Below, one piece after another: positions 50,340 through 58,369 of a stretch of 64,000 nt of DNA. Positions within the stretch are counted from its first letter, which is position 1. Every line of letters starts with the position of its first letter. The notes under the pieces were generated by a model that did no database searches, was not told the DNA's origin, and saw only the letters and a list, made by a program, of their open reading frames with translations. A program made the position numbers and the translations under genes. Source of the stretch: Halomicrobium salinisoli (GTDB taxonomy: Archaea > Halobacteriota > Halobacteria > Halobacteriales > Haloarculaceae); assembly GCF_020405185.1 (NCBI RefSeq), contig NZ_CP084463.1, forward strand, positions 1 to 64,000, read 5' to 3'.

Positions 50340-50657
50340 ACTCGACCTTGCGGGCCCCGACTTGTATAGGCTGTCGGCAGCCGTTCGACGTGGTACCGCG
50401 GCGACAACAGCCGTTCGACGTGGTTCCTCGAACACACTCGCCGCTCTCGGAGGAAAACCGTGAGGGGAACGCATGGAGGATGCGACTGCAGGCGTGTCCA
50501 GCGCCGGGTCCGACATAAACCTCAGCGGTGCGCGGTGAAAGTGAAAGTGCGGGACGGGACGGCGACGACCGGGCCGTCTGACGGGCGTCGAACGGGCGTC
50601 AGTCGGCCGGTGCTCGCCAGTCAGAACCGTTTTGTCCGGGGTGACGCTGGAAGGGAC
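50340..50657. other. Divergent intergenic region between ilvA and potassium channel gene
   Basis: A 318-bp gap with no credible gene. It holds the ilvA TATA box (minus strand CTATACAAG, 50361-50370) and, farther from ilvA, two 17-bp direct repeats at 50378-50394 and 50408-50424. The remainder, up to the channel ATG, has no obvious TATA box; CCGTTTTGTCCGGG around 50626-50639 is the most AT-rich candidate. Confidence 0.6.
50378..50424. promoter_or_regulatory. Direct repeats upstream of the ilvA promoter
   Basis: CAGCCGTTCGACGTGGT occurs at 50378-50394 and again at 50408-50424, a 30-bp period (three helical turns). The nearer copy ends 8 bp from the ilvA TATA box, so the pair is placed for an activator bound upstream of BRE/TATA. 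Confidence 0.6.
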
Positions 50658-52292
50658 ATGGACGGCTGGCAGCGGCGGACGGTCCAGTACGTCGCGGGGC
50701 TCGCGGGGCTCATGCTGGCGTTCGCCGTCGCGTACGACGCGGGGATGCGCTACGTCGAGGGCGACCCCAACCCCTTCCTGCGCTCCATGCGGTTCGTCGT
50801 CGAGACGTTCACGACGACGGGGTACGGCTCCGAGGCCCCCTGGGAGACCGACGCGATGCGGCTGTTCGTGATGATTATGGACCTGACCGGCGTGGTCGTC
50901 ATCTTCCTGGCCCTGCCCGTGCTCATCGTCCCGCTGTTCGAGGACGCCATCTCGACGACGGTCCCGACGAGCGTCGACGACGACTGCGAGGACCACGTCG
51001 TCGTCTGCACGCTCACCCCTCGCGGAGAGACGCTGATCGACGAACTGGACTCGTGGGGCGTCGACCACGTCGTCGTCGAACCCGACCGCGAGCGCGCGGT
51101 CGACCGCTACGAGGACGGCTACCGCGTGATCCACGCCGACCCGCAGTCCGTCGACGGGCTCCGGGCGGCCAACGTGGCCCGGGCCCGGGCGGTCGTCGCC
51201 GACGCCTCCGACCAGGCCAACACCAGCACCGTCCTCACGGCCAAGGAGATCGACGACGACGTGCGAGTCGTGAGCGTCGTGGAGGAGCCCCACCGGGCGA
51301 CCTACCACGAACTGGCCGGCGCCGACGCCGTCCTCTCCCCGCGGGCGGTCCTCGGCGAGAGCCTCGCCGCGAAGGTGACCACGGGCGTCACGACGGAGAC
51401 CGGCGAGGACGTCGACGTCGGCGAGGACGTCGACCTCGCGGAGCTGCTCGTCCACCGGGGGAGCGAACTGGCCGGCCAGACGCTGGCCGAGAGCGACGTC
51501 GGCGACGAGCCCGGCGTCAACGTCGTCGGCGCGTGGGTCCGCGGCGAGTTCCGCAGTCCGCCCGACCCCGACACCGAACTGACCGGCGGGACCGTCCTGC
51601 TGGTCGCCGGCCGCGAGGACCGCCTGGAGCGCCTGCGGGAGCTGACCCTGTCGGACGTGCGCTCGGTCCGCCGGGGCGAGACGGTCGTCGTCGGCCACGG
51701 CGAGGTCGGCGAGACCGTCGCCGCGCGCCTGGACGACGCCGACCTGCCCTACACCGTGCTCGATCTGACGGACGAACCCGGCGTGGACGTGGTCGGCGAC
51801 GCCACGGAGCCGGCCGCCCAGCGCGAGGCCGGCGTCCCCGAGGCGCAGACGGTCGTCCTCGCCATCCCCGACGACGCGGACGCCGAGTTCGCCACCCTCG
51901 TCGCCCGCGACCTCAACCCCGACGTCGAGGTCGTCGCCCGCGCCGAGGCGACCGAGAACGTCCGGAAGATGTACCGCGCCGGCGCCGACTACGTCCTCTC
52001 GCTGGCCACCGTCAGCGGCCGCATGCTCGCCTCGACCATCCTCGAGGGCGAGGAGGTCGTCTCGCCGGACACCCAGGTCGAGATCGTCCGAACGAGCGCC
52101 GGCGCCCTCGCCGGGCAGACGCTCGGCGACGCCGACGTCCGCGCCCGCACCGGCTGTACGGTCATCGCCGTCGAGCGCGACGGCGCGGTCCTGACCGACG
52201 TCGGCCCCGACCTCCGCGTCCGCCCCGACGACGAACTCGTCGTGGCCGGTACCGACGCGGACGTCAATCGTTTCACCGCCACCTTTTCCTAA
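50658..52292 (+). CDS. Two-TM potassium channel with tandem RCK (TrkA-N/TrkA-C) domains
   Basis: A 544-residue K+ channel subunit. TM1 spans about residues 8-28, then the pore helix and selectivity filter TTTGYGSEAPW (filter 52-57), TM2 about 69-93, and two copies of TrkA-N plus TrkA-C: HVVVCTLTPRGETLIDEL with acidic VEPDRERAVDR, and TVVVGHGEVGETVAARL later on. This is the MthK/GsuK-type layout with two RCK modules, gated by Ca2+, NAD(H) or nucleotides. The stop overlaps the start of a family B element. The ATG at 50658 begins the first helix. Confidence 0.92.
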   Translation: MDGWQRRTVQYVAGLAGLMLAFAVAYDAGMRYVEGDPNPFLRSMRFVVETFTTTGYGSEAPWETDAMRLFVMIMDLTGVVVIFLALPVLIVPLFEDAISTTVPTSVDDDCEDHVVVCTLTPRGETLIDELDSWGVDHVVVEPDRERAVDRYEDGYRVIHADPQSVDGLRAANVARARAVVADASDQANTSTVLTAKEIDDDVRVVSVVEEPHRATYHELAGADAVLSPRAVLGESLAAKVTTGVTTETGEDVDVGEDVDLAELLVHRGSELAGQTLAESDVGDEPGVNVVGAWVRGEFRSPPDPDTELTGGTVLLVAGREDRLERLRELTLSDVRSVRRGETVVVGHGEVGETVAARLDDADLPYTVLDLTDEPGVDVVGDATEPAAQREAGVPEAQTVVLAIPDDADAEFATLVARDLNPDVEVVARAEATENVRKMYRAGADYVLSLATVSGRMLASTILEGEEVVSPDTQVEIVRTSAGALAGQTLGDADVRARTGCTVIAVERDGAVLTDVGPDLRVRPDDELVVAGTDADVNRFTATFS

Positions 52293-52416
52293 CCACCTTT
52301 TTACTGCGGGGGGTCGCCTCCGGCGACCCCCGCTTGCAAAAACGTGGGCGAAAAACGCTCTTCTCGCTCGCTACGCTCGCGAGAAGTGAACCGGCGGCCT
52401 CCGGCCGCCGGATGCT
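52292..52416 (+). repeat. Family B three-hairpin element, copy 3 (after K+ channel)
   Basis: It starts ACCACCTTTTT sharing the last base of the channel stop codon. Hairpin 1 is GCGGGGGGTCGCC/GGCGACCCCCGC (this copy lacks the GTGTCCTCGC outer stem of the others). Then AAAAACGTGGGCGAAAAA, hairpin 2 CTTCTCGC/GCGAGAAG, GTGAACCG, hairpin 3 GCGGCC/GGCCGC and the end CGGATGCT. It is a likely transcription end signal. Confidence 0.9.
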
Positions 52417-52437
52417 ACACCGCAGTCCTGCTCTACT

Positions 52438-53583
52438 CTACCGCTCGTCGATCGGCGTGAACTCGACGTCCTCGGGGTCGGGACCAGTGTAGCGTGCGCG
52501 CGGGCGGATGAGGCGGTTGTCCTCGATGTACTCCAGGACGTGGGCGATCCAGCCGCCGACGCGGGACATCGCGAAGATGGGGGTGTAGATGTCGATCGGG
52601 ATGCCCATCTGGTAGTAGGTGGAGGCCGAGTAGAAGTCGACGTTGGGCGCCAGGCCCTTCTCGTCGAGCATGTACTCCTCGATGGTGGTGGACATCTCGT
52701 ACCACTTCGTCGAGCCGGCGGCCTCGCCGAGTTCGCGGGACTTCTCGCCGAGAATCTTCGCGCGGGGGTCCTTGACGTCGTAGACGCGGTGGCCGAACCC
52801 GGAGACGCGCCGGCCCTCCTCGAGGGCGTTCTGGACCCACTCGAGGGGGTCGCTCTCCGCGTCGTCGACCTCCTTGAGCATGCGCATGACGTCCTGGTTG
52901 GCGCCGCCGTGGAGCGGTCCCTTCAGGGTCCCGATGGCGGAGGTGACGGAGCTGTGGAGGTCCGACAGCGTCGAGGCGGTCACTATCGCCGAGAACGTGG
53001 AGGCGTTGAGGCCGTGGTCGGCGTGGAGCACCAGCGCCATGTCGAAGGTCTCGGCGAGGACCTCGTCCGGCTCCTCGTCGTTGAGCATGTAGAGGAAGTT
53101 GGCGGCGTGAGAGAGGTCCTCGCGGGGGGCGACCGGATCGTCCCCGTCCCGGATGCGCGCGAAGGCGGCGAGAATGGTGGGGATCTTCGCGGTGATCCGG
53201 CGGCCCTTGCGGAGGTTGACCGCCTCGTCGGTGGGGTCGTTGTCGTCGCCGTCGGCGTCGAACGCCGATAGCGTCGAGACGGCGGTCCGCAGCGCGGCCA
53301 TGGGGTTCTCGTCGGCCTCCGCCAGGGCGCGGACCTGGTCGAGGACCGCCTCGTCGACCTCCCGTTCGGCGGCCATCTGGTCTGAGAACTCCGCGAGCGC
53401 CTCCTCGTCGGGGAGGTGGCCGTGCCAGAGGAGGTACAGTACCTCCTCGTAGCTCGCGTCGCGCGCGAGGTCCTCGATGGTGTACCCGCGGTAGATGAGC
53501 CGGCCCTCGTCGCCGTCGATGTAGCTGAGCGACGATTCGGCGACGAGGACGCCCTCTAGCCCTTTCCTGAGGTCGTCTGACAT
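52438..53583 (-). CDS. citZ: Citrate synthase
   Basis: A 381-residue type II-like citrate synthase that joins oxaloacetate and acetyl-CoA. The three catalytic residues lie in LHADHGLNASTFSAIV (His), GFGHRVYDVKDPRAK (His and Arg), and the later Asp in the segment ANVDFYSASTYYQMGIP; LKGPLHGGANQDVMRML is the conserved loop. The opening VLVAESSLSYIDGDEGRLIYRGY matches archaeal enzymes. The ATG at 53581-53583 is used. It lies convergent with the K+ channel gene and divergent from the PhoU/TrkA-C gene. Confidence 0.96.
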   Translation of the reverse strand: MSDDLRKGLEGVLVAESSLSYIDGDEGRLIYRGYTIEDLARDASYEEVLYLLWHGHLPDEEALAEFSDQMAAEREVDEAVLDQVRALAEADENPMAALRTAVSTLSAFDADGDDNDPTDEAVNLRKGRRITAKIPTILAAFARIRDGDDPVAPREDLSHAANFLYMLNDEEPDEVLAETFDMALVLHADHGLNASTFSAIVTASTLSDLHSSVTSAIGTLKGPLHGGANQDVMRMLKEVDDAESDPLEWVQNALEEGRRVSGFGHRVYDVKDPRAKILGEKSRELGEAAGSTKWYEMSTTIEEYMLDEKGLAPNVDFYSASTYYQMGIPIDIYTPIFAMSRVGGWIAHVLEYIEDNRLIRPRARYTGPDPEDVEFTPIDER

Positions 53584-53634
53584 ACCCTGTGATTTTCTAC
53601 GTATCCGGAAAAACATTGTCGTTTTACCGACCGC

Positions 53635-53646
53635 CTAACGCGTTAG
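53635..53646. promoter_or_regulatory. 12-bp palindrome between citrate synthase and PhoU/TrkA-C genes
   Basis: CTAACGCGTTAG, 52-63 bp upstream of the citrate synthase ATG in the shared 234-bp divergent region. It is a candidate binding site for a dimeric regulator; no second copy was noticed in the window. Confidence 0.4.
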
Positions 53647-53817
53647 TTCGGCCGAATTTCTGTACGCACGGGCATAAGTACCGGCAGTAGTCGAACTATA
53701 TCCAGACGTTTGTCCAAGATTCACCTATCCAGAACGGGTGGTCAGCGTTACCGAACGCCGATCCGGCGGACAGCGACAGGGGCCACGCTTTTGAGCGCCG
53801 CCGCCCGAGGTCGATGT

Positions 53818-55020
53818 ATGGCCGGCGACGAGGTCGCCTACGAGCCGGTGAGCGTGAAGTCGGTGGTGGCGGAGATGAAAGACACCGCCGAACTGCTCAT
53901 CGACCTCTCGTACTCGGCGGTGCTTCTGGGCAGCGACGAGGTCGCGGCGGAGGTGATCGAACTCGAGGAGCGGATGGACGTCCTCCAGATGCGCGCCCGG
54001 ATGAGCCTGCTCATGGCGGCGCGCAGCCCGGAGGACGCCGAGGCGCTGGCGCCGGTGCTGGGGATGGTCGGCGCCGCCGAGAAGATCTCCGACGCCGCCG
54101 GCGACATCGCGAAGGTGGTTCTGGAGGAGGTGGGCCTCCCGGAGGCGATGCGGACGGCTCTGCCCGAGGCCCTCGAGACGGTCGTCCGCGCGACGATCGT
54201 CCCGGACTCGCGGTTCGCAGGCGAGACGCTGGGCGAACTGAACCTGGAGACTGAGACTGGCGTGCGGGCCATCGCCGTCCGACGGGCCGGCGAGTGGCTG
54301 CTCAACCCCGACGCCGAGACGGCGCTGCGGGCCGACGACGTCGTGCTCTTCCGGGGCCCCGACGACGGCGTCGCCGCCGTCCACGAGGCGGCCACGGGCG
54401 AGGCCTACGAGCGCCCGGAACCGCCGGAGAGCGAGCTCTCTGACCTCGAGCGGGCCGTCGACTCCATCGTCCTGATGAAGGACATGGGCGAACTCGCCGT
54501 GGACCTGGCCTACGGCGCCGTCCTCTTCGACAGCGAGGAGGTGGCCCGCGAGGTGGTCGAACTGGAGGCCGAGGTCGACGCCCTCCAGTCTCGCTTCGAG
54601 GCGTGGACGCTGCGGGCGGCGAGCCGGGTCGACGACCCCGTCTCGCTGCGCGGGCTGGTCCACCTGGCCCGCTCGACGGAGGTCATCTCCGACGCCGCCC
54701 TGGAGATCAGCGAGGGCGTGCTGCGCGGGCTCCCGACCCACGCCGTCGTCGACGAGGCCGTCAGGGAGTCCGACGAGATCGTCTGCCGGGTCACCGTCGC
54801 GCCCGGCAGCGCGCTGGACGGGACCACCATCGGCGCCCAGCGGATCAAGGCCCGGACCGGGATGCGCGTGATCGCCGTCCGCCGGACCGACGAGAGCGAG
54901 GGCCGGGACTGGGTGGTCTCGCCCGGCGCGGAGACGGAGCTGGGCGCCGGCGACGTCGTCCTCGCGAAGGGGACGCGAACCGGCGCCGACCGCTTCTCGG
55001 AACTGGCCGGCGACGGCTGA
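53818..55020 (+). CDS. PhoU-like / TrkA-C tandem protein (ion transport regulator)
   Basis: A 400-residue soluble protein made of two similar halves, each a PhoU-like helical bundle followed by a TrkA-C domain. Half 1 has VKSVVAEMKDTAELLIDLSYSAVL and VPDSRFAGETLGELNLETETG; half 2 has IVLMKDMGELAVDLAYGAVLF and VAPGSALDGTTIGAQRIKARTG. Such proteins accompany K+ channels and transporters and probably gate them by ligand binding. The 2TM-RCK channel lies 1.5 kb away. The start is the ATG at 53818; the longer frame adds no domain. Confidence 0.85.
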   Translation: MAGDEVAYEPVSVKSVVAEMKDTAELLIDLSYSAVLLGSDEVAAEVIELEERMDVLQMRARMSLLMAARSPEDAEALAPVLGMVGAAEKISDAAGDIAKVVLEEVGLPEAMRTALPEALETVVRATIVPDSRFAGETLGELNLETETGVRAIAVRRAGEWLLNPDAETALRADDVVLFRGPDDGVAAVHEAATGEAYERPEPPESELSDLERAVDSIVLMKDMGELAVDLAYGAVLFDSEEVAREVVELEAEVDALQSRFEAWTLRAASRVDDPVSLRGLVHLARSTEVISDAALEISEGVLRGLPTHAVVDEAVRESDEIVCRVTVAPGSALDGTTIGAQRIKARTGMRVIAVRRTDESEGRDWVVSPGAETELGAGDVVLAKGTRTGADRFSELAGDG

Positions 55021-55281
55021 CTAGTCGTCCTCGCGGGCCAGCCGGACCGCCGAGACCAGCGTGAACGCCGCCGTCAGCAGCCCGCCCAGCGAGATCGCGA
55101 GGACGAAAGCGAGCGCCCAGTAGTACGCCGTCGGTCGCTGGGTCCCGGGGATCAGGACGAAGAAGGCGAACACGGCCGCCGTCACGGCGACGGCGAGCGC
55201 GAACCCCCAGGCCGCGTTGCGCCGGACGCCCAGCGCCCGGACCAGCGCCGCCCGGCCCGACTCCGGTTGTCTCTCTGGCAC
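55021..55281 (-). CDS. Small two-TM membrane protein
   Basis: An 86-residue protein with a basic N terminus and two hydrophobic helices (WGFALAVAVTAAVFAFFVLI and YYWALAFVLAISLGGLLTAA). No named family. A GTG at 55279-55281 is the preferred start because longer frames enter a divergent promoter region and are Arg/Pro-rich. Its stop codon abuts that of the PhoU/TrkA-C gene. Confidence 0.6.
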   Translation of the reverse strand: MPERQPESGRAALVRALGVRRNAAWGFALAVAVTAAVFAFFVLIPGTQRPTAYYWALAFVLAISLGGLLTAAFTLVSAVRLAREDD

Positions 55282-55441
55282 GCGCGGGTGTAGGCACGGC
55301 CCCGACAAGGGCGCGTCGATAGCGTCCGGCGGCGCCCGGCCCGCGGTTCGGCCGCTCGACCGCCTGCAGACCGCGTCGATTCCGGCGATATCGTTCGCGG
55401 ACCGAACCGGTAAAGGCCCCGGCACCGAACGCTCTGTACAT

Positions 55442-56398
55442 ATGGTATCCCTCGGTACGGCGAGTGCCTCGCCGGGTGAGGTCGATACGGGGCGCCTGGA
55501 GGTCGGTGAGACCCGGGACGGCAGCCCCGTACGGCTGCCCGTGGCCGTCGTCAACGGGGCCGACGACGGCCGGACGCTCTACATGCAGGCCGCCAGCGAC
55601 GGGGACGAGCTCAACGGCGTCGGGGTGATCCAGCGGGTCGTCCCCCGGCTGGACCCCCGCGAGCTGGCCGGCACGATACTGATCGTCGGCGTCGTCAACT
55701 ACCACGCCTTCCAGGTTGCGGAGCACCGCAACCCCATCGACGACACGAAGATGAACCGCGCGTACCCGGGCGACGCGAGGGGGACTTCCAGCGAGCGCAT
55801 CGCGGCGGCCACCTTCGAGGCGGCCACCCGCGCCGACCTGATCCTGGACCTCCACCAGGGGTCGACCTCGCGGATGATCGAGGAGGCCCGCGTCCGGTGT
55901 GGCACCCGCCACCGCCTGCACGACGACTGCCTCGAACTCGCGAGGGTGTTCGGCTGCGGTCACATCCTCGATCAGAAGGGGCCCGACGGACAGCTCGCCC
56001 GGGCCGCCCCCGACGAGGGCATCCCGACCATCGACCCTGAACTGGGCGGCGCCGTCGGCTGGGACGAGCACTCGATCCAGCAGGGCGTCGAGGGCGTGTT
56101 CAACGTCCTGCGGTACTACGGCTTCCTGGCCGGCGACCACTCGCCGGAGCCCCAGACGCGGGCCACCGGCTTCGATCAGTACGGCGCTCCCGCCGGCGGG
56201 CTCGTCGACTTCCGGACGGACCTGGGCGAGCGCGTCGAGCGCGGCGACACGCTGTACGCGATCACCGACGTCTTCGGGGCGGAGAAAGCGGAGGTTACCG
56301 CCGACTCGCCCGGGATCTTCTGGCGGTGCCGGCGGTTGCCGCAGGTCGCGACCGGCGAGTACGTCTGCTCCGTCGGGACGGACGTGACGTCGGTGTAA
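55442..56398 (+). CDS. Succinylglutamate desuccinylase/aspartoacylase family protein
   Basis: A 318-residue M14-like zinc hydrolase. Most catalytic features are present: GTILIVGVVNYHAFQVAEHRN, the Arg/His segment LDLHQGS (second zinc His), VGWDEHSIQQGVEGVFNVLRY, and a C-terminal beta-barrel (GLVDFRTDLGERVERGDTLY). The first zinc motif, usually H-G-x-E, reads SDGDELNG, with Asp53 in place of His and Glu56 kept. The enzyme may remove an acyl group from an N-acyl amino acid. The ATG at 55442 follows a short leader after the divergent membrane protein gene. Confidence 0.82.
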   Translation: MVSLGTASASPGEVDTGRLEVGETRDGSPVRLPVAVVNGADDGRTLYMQAASDGDELNGVGVIQRVVPRLDPRELAGTILIVGVVNYHAFQVAEHRNPIDDTKMNRAYPGDARGTSSERIAAATFEAATRADLILDLHQGSTSRMIEEARVRCGTRHRLHDDCLELARVFGCGHILDQKGPDGQLARAAPDEGIPTIDPELGGAVGWDEHSIQQGVEGVFNVLRYYGFLAGDHSPEPQTRATGFDQYGAPAGGLVDFRTDLGERVERGDTLYAITDVFGAEKAEVTADSPGIFWRCRRLPQVATGEYVCSVGTDVTSV

Positions 56399-56488
56399 CG
56401 GGCGGATCGACTGAGACGTTCTCGACGGACCGGTCGACCGAGAAGGGCGCTTCCTCGCGGGGCGGGCGGTCAGGACCCTCCCGGGGAG

Positions 56489-56710
56489 CTACCGCCAGTC
56501 CGAGATCGAGACGACGGTGTCCTCGTCGACGGCGAGCCAGGAGGTCTCGGCGGTCACCGGATCGACGTCCTCGCGATAGAACACGCATCGGCGCGACCCG
56601 TCGGCGCGCTCGTCGACGACGGTCGAGAGCTCTTCGCCGGGGAACTCCTCCTGGGGAAGGGGGGGACTGTCCGGGACGGCGGCACGATCGGGGTCCTGGT
56701 TCTGACTCAT
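56489..56710 (-). CDS. Small acidic haloarchaeal protein, function unknown
   Basis: A 73-residue protein: a disordered Pro/Glu-rich first half (PPLPQEEFPGEELSTVVDER) and a compact beta-strand end (RRCVFYREDVDPVTAE then SWLAVDEDTVVSISDWR). It contains one Cys. No domain recognised with confidence. The ATG start is one codon inside a GTG alternative. It is convergent with the aspartoacylase-like gene. Confidence 0.6.
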   Translation of the reverse strand: MSQNQDPDRAAVPDSPPLPQEEFPGEELSTVVDERADGSRRCVFYREDVDPVTAETSWLAVDEDTVVSISDWR

Positions 56711-56929
56711 CACCTCCCCGTTGTCCCTACCCCTCCATTGTTATCTGGCTCCTACCGGGGCAAATCGGCCGCTTCCGAGATTCGAAACGCGGTCAGGCGC
56801 CGCCTATACTGTCGGTTACGGAATCTATTCAGAGCTATATAGGCCGAAATTATAGAGCGATTGACGAGATCTCGATACATCGTAGTCGGGCGTAAACGCC
56901 TACCGCTCGCACTCCCGACTTCGGGAGTC

Positions 56930-56986
56930 CTACCGCTCCGGATGGACGGGCGCGTCGAACCCGCCCCGGATCAGCGGCTCAGCGAC
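56930..56986 (-). pseudogene. Duplicated 3'-end remnant of tiaS
   Basis: It reads VAEPLIRGGFDAPVHPER plus stop on the minus strand, and matches the last codons of tiaS (57104-57160; VAKPLIRGGFDAPVHPER) at about 50 of 57 positions. It lies on the far side of family B copy 4, so element plus remnant form a direct repeat with the gene end. It has no start codon and is not expected to be made. Confidence 0.88.
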
Positions 56987-57103
56987 CACCTTTTTACTGC
57001 AGGGGGTGTCCTCGCGCCGCTCCGCGGCGCTGCGGGCACCCCCGCTTCAAAAACGTGGGCGAAAAAGGCGGCTCGCGGCTCCGCCGCTCGCCGATACGGA
57101 GCC
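56985..57103 (+). repeat. Family B element, copy 4 (between duplicated tiaS ends)
   Basis: It starts ACCACCTTTTTACTGC inside the tiaS remnant. Hairpin 1: inner GCGCCGC/GCGGCGC within GGGGGTGTCCTCGC/GCGGGCACCCCC. Core AAAAACGTGGGCGAAAAA, then GCGGC/GCCGC hairpin 2. The GTGAACCG and CGGATGCT end seen in the other copies is missing; the element stops at the tiaS stop codon. It reads towards the tiaS 3' end. Confidence 0.88.
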
Positions 57104-58369
57104 CTACCGCTCGGGGTGGACGGGCGCGTCGAAGCCACCCCGGATCAGCGGTTTGGCGACGTGCCGGCGCGCCACCGGCGGCACCTCGTACCAGCCGCGT
57201 TCGAGGTCGCGGTCCAGCGGCCGTTCGGCCTTCTCGTCCCGGTGCGTGCCGCAGTCCCTGCAGCGGTAGCCCTGGTTCCGGCCGGCGCTGGCCATCGACC
57301 GGCCGCAGTCGGGACACGTCGGCGTGACGCGCTCCGTCGTCACGAGGTCGCGGACGGCGAACTTCTCCAGTTTGAGCGTCCCGTCGCTGACCTCGCCGCA
57401 GGCGGTGATCCGGTCGCCGACGCGGAGCGCGCGCACCCGGTCGCGGAAGCGCTTGGTCGGCTCGAAGGCCGCACAGGAGAGCGTCGCGCCGCCGTCGCCG
57501 AGGGTCAGGAACACGTGGCCGCCCTCGCGCGTCTCCGGGGGGTCGACCACTTCGCCGGTGACGCGGTCGGCGCGGCCGTCCTCGACGGCGCCCAGCGCGG
57601 CCTCCCGGAGGTGCGCGTCGGTCCCCTGGTTCGTGACGAACGTGTGCGCGCTCGCGACCGGTTCGCTCTCGATTTCGTCGGCCACCGCCCGGCACGCCTC
57701 TGGGTCGTCCCCGCGGATCCCGTACAGGATCGGACAGGGCGTCCGCGGGACGCAGACGGGATACCCGGACTCGCGGTCGACCGTATCCCAGACCGCCGGG
57801 TAGTGTTGGTCCGCGGCCGCCCGGACCGACGCGGCGTCGACCTCGCGGTCGGTGCCCCACCGGTCGCGCTCCCTGTACGCGACGTGCTCGTACGTCCAGT
57901 CGTCGAACGCCCGCCACGCGCCGACCGCCGCGAGCGCCCCGACCAGTCCTCGACCGTTGCCTGCCGAGACTCGCTCGAACCCCGCCGCGTCGATCCGGTC
58001 GGCGGCGTCAGCCGGATTGAGCAGGTCCCGCAGGGCCGATCGAGCGTGGTCGACGACGGCGTCCGGAACCCCCTCCGGGCCGCAGTCCGCGACGACCGCG
58101 CCCGGGTTGGTCCTCGGATCCTCGGTCTCGGCCATCGACAGGACGTCCTCGGCGTGGACGAGGGCCTCCTCAGCGGAGAGGTCGGTGTGGACCGCCAGCG
58201 CCGCGTTCCCCCGCGTCTTGTGCTCGACCGCCGGGTTCAGGCGAACGAGGAGCGTCCGCTCGACGCGGCCGCCCGCCGACTCGATCCGCTCCGCCAGCGT
58301 CGCCGCCGCGTACGTCGTGCACATCCCCCGTTCGCGGGAGTCCGTGTCGTCGATCCCGATGACCGTCAC
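57104..58369 (-). CDS. tiaS: tRNA(Ile2) 2-agmatinylcytidine synthase TiaS
   Basis: A 421-residue archaeal enzyme that joins agmatine to C34 of tRNA-Ile2 (CAU), allowing it to read AUA. It opens MTVIGIDDTDSRERGMCTTY (ATP-binding DDTDS motif), has HKTRGNAALAV, an OB-fold region (VGDRITACGEVSDGTLKLEKF) and a zinc ribbon (CPDCGRS and CRDCGTHRDEKA) near the end. The length is normal. The last 20 codons are duplicated beyond a family B element downstream. It is essential in archaea that use this decoding route. Confidence 0.95.
   Translation of the reverse strand: MTVIGIDDTDSRERGMCTTYAAATLAERIESAGGRVERTLLVRLNPAVEHKTRGNAALAVHTDLSAEEALVHAEDVLSMAETEDPRTNPGAVVADCGPEGVPDAVVDHARSALRDLLNPADAADRIDAAGFERVSAGNGRGLVGALAAVGAWRAFDDWTYEHVAYRERDRWGTDREVDAASVRAAADQHYPAVWDTVDRESGYPVCVPRTPCPILYGIRGDDPEACRAVADEIESEPVASAHTFVTNQGTDAHLREAALGAVEDGRADRVTGEVVDPPETREGGHVFLTLGDGGATLSCAAFEPTKRFRDRVRALRVGDRITACGEVSDGTLKLEKFAVRDLVTTERVTPTCPDCGRSMASAGRNQGYRCRDCGTHRDEKAERPLDRDLERGWYEVPPVARRHVAKPLIRGGFDAPVHPER

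Larger units (their letters stand above)
56711..57103. other. Intergenic region with tiaS tail remnant and family B element
   Basis: Between the small acidic protein and tiaS. It contains an AT-rich stretch (56830-56870), a short perfect hairpin (ACTCCCGA/TCGGGAGT, 56911-56928), a 57-bp diverged copy of the tiaS 3' end (56930-56986) and family B copy 4 (56985-57103). No gene is supported; the in-frame text here is repeat-derived. Confidence 0.7.
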
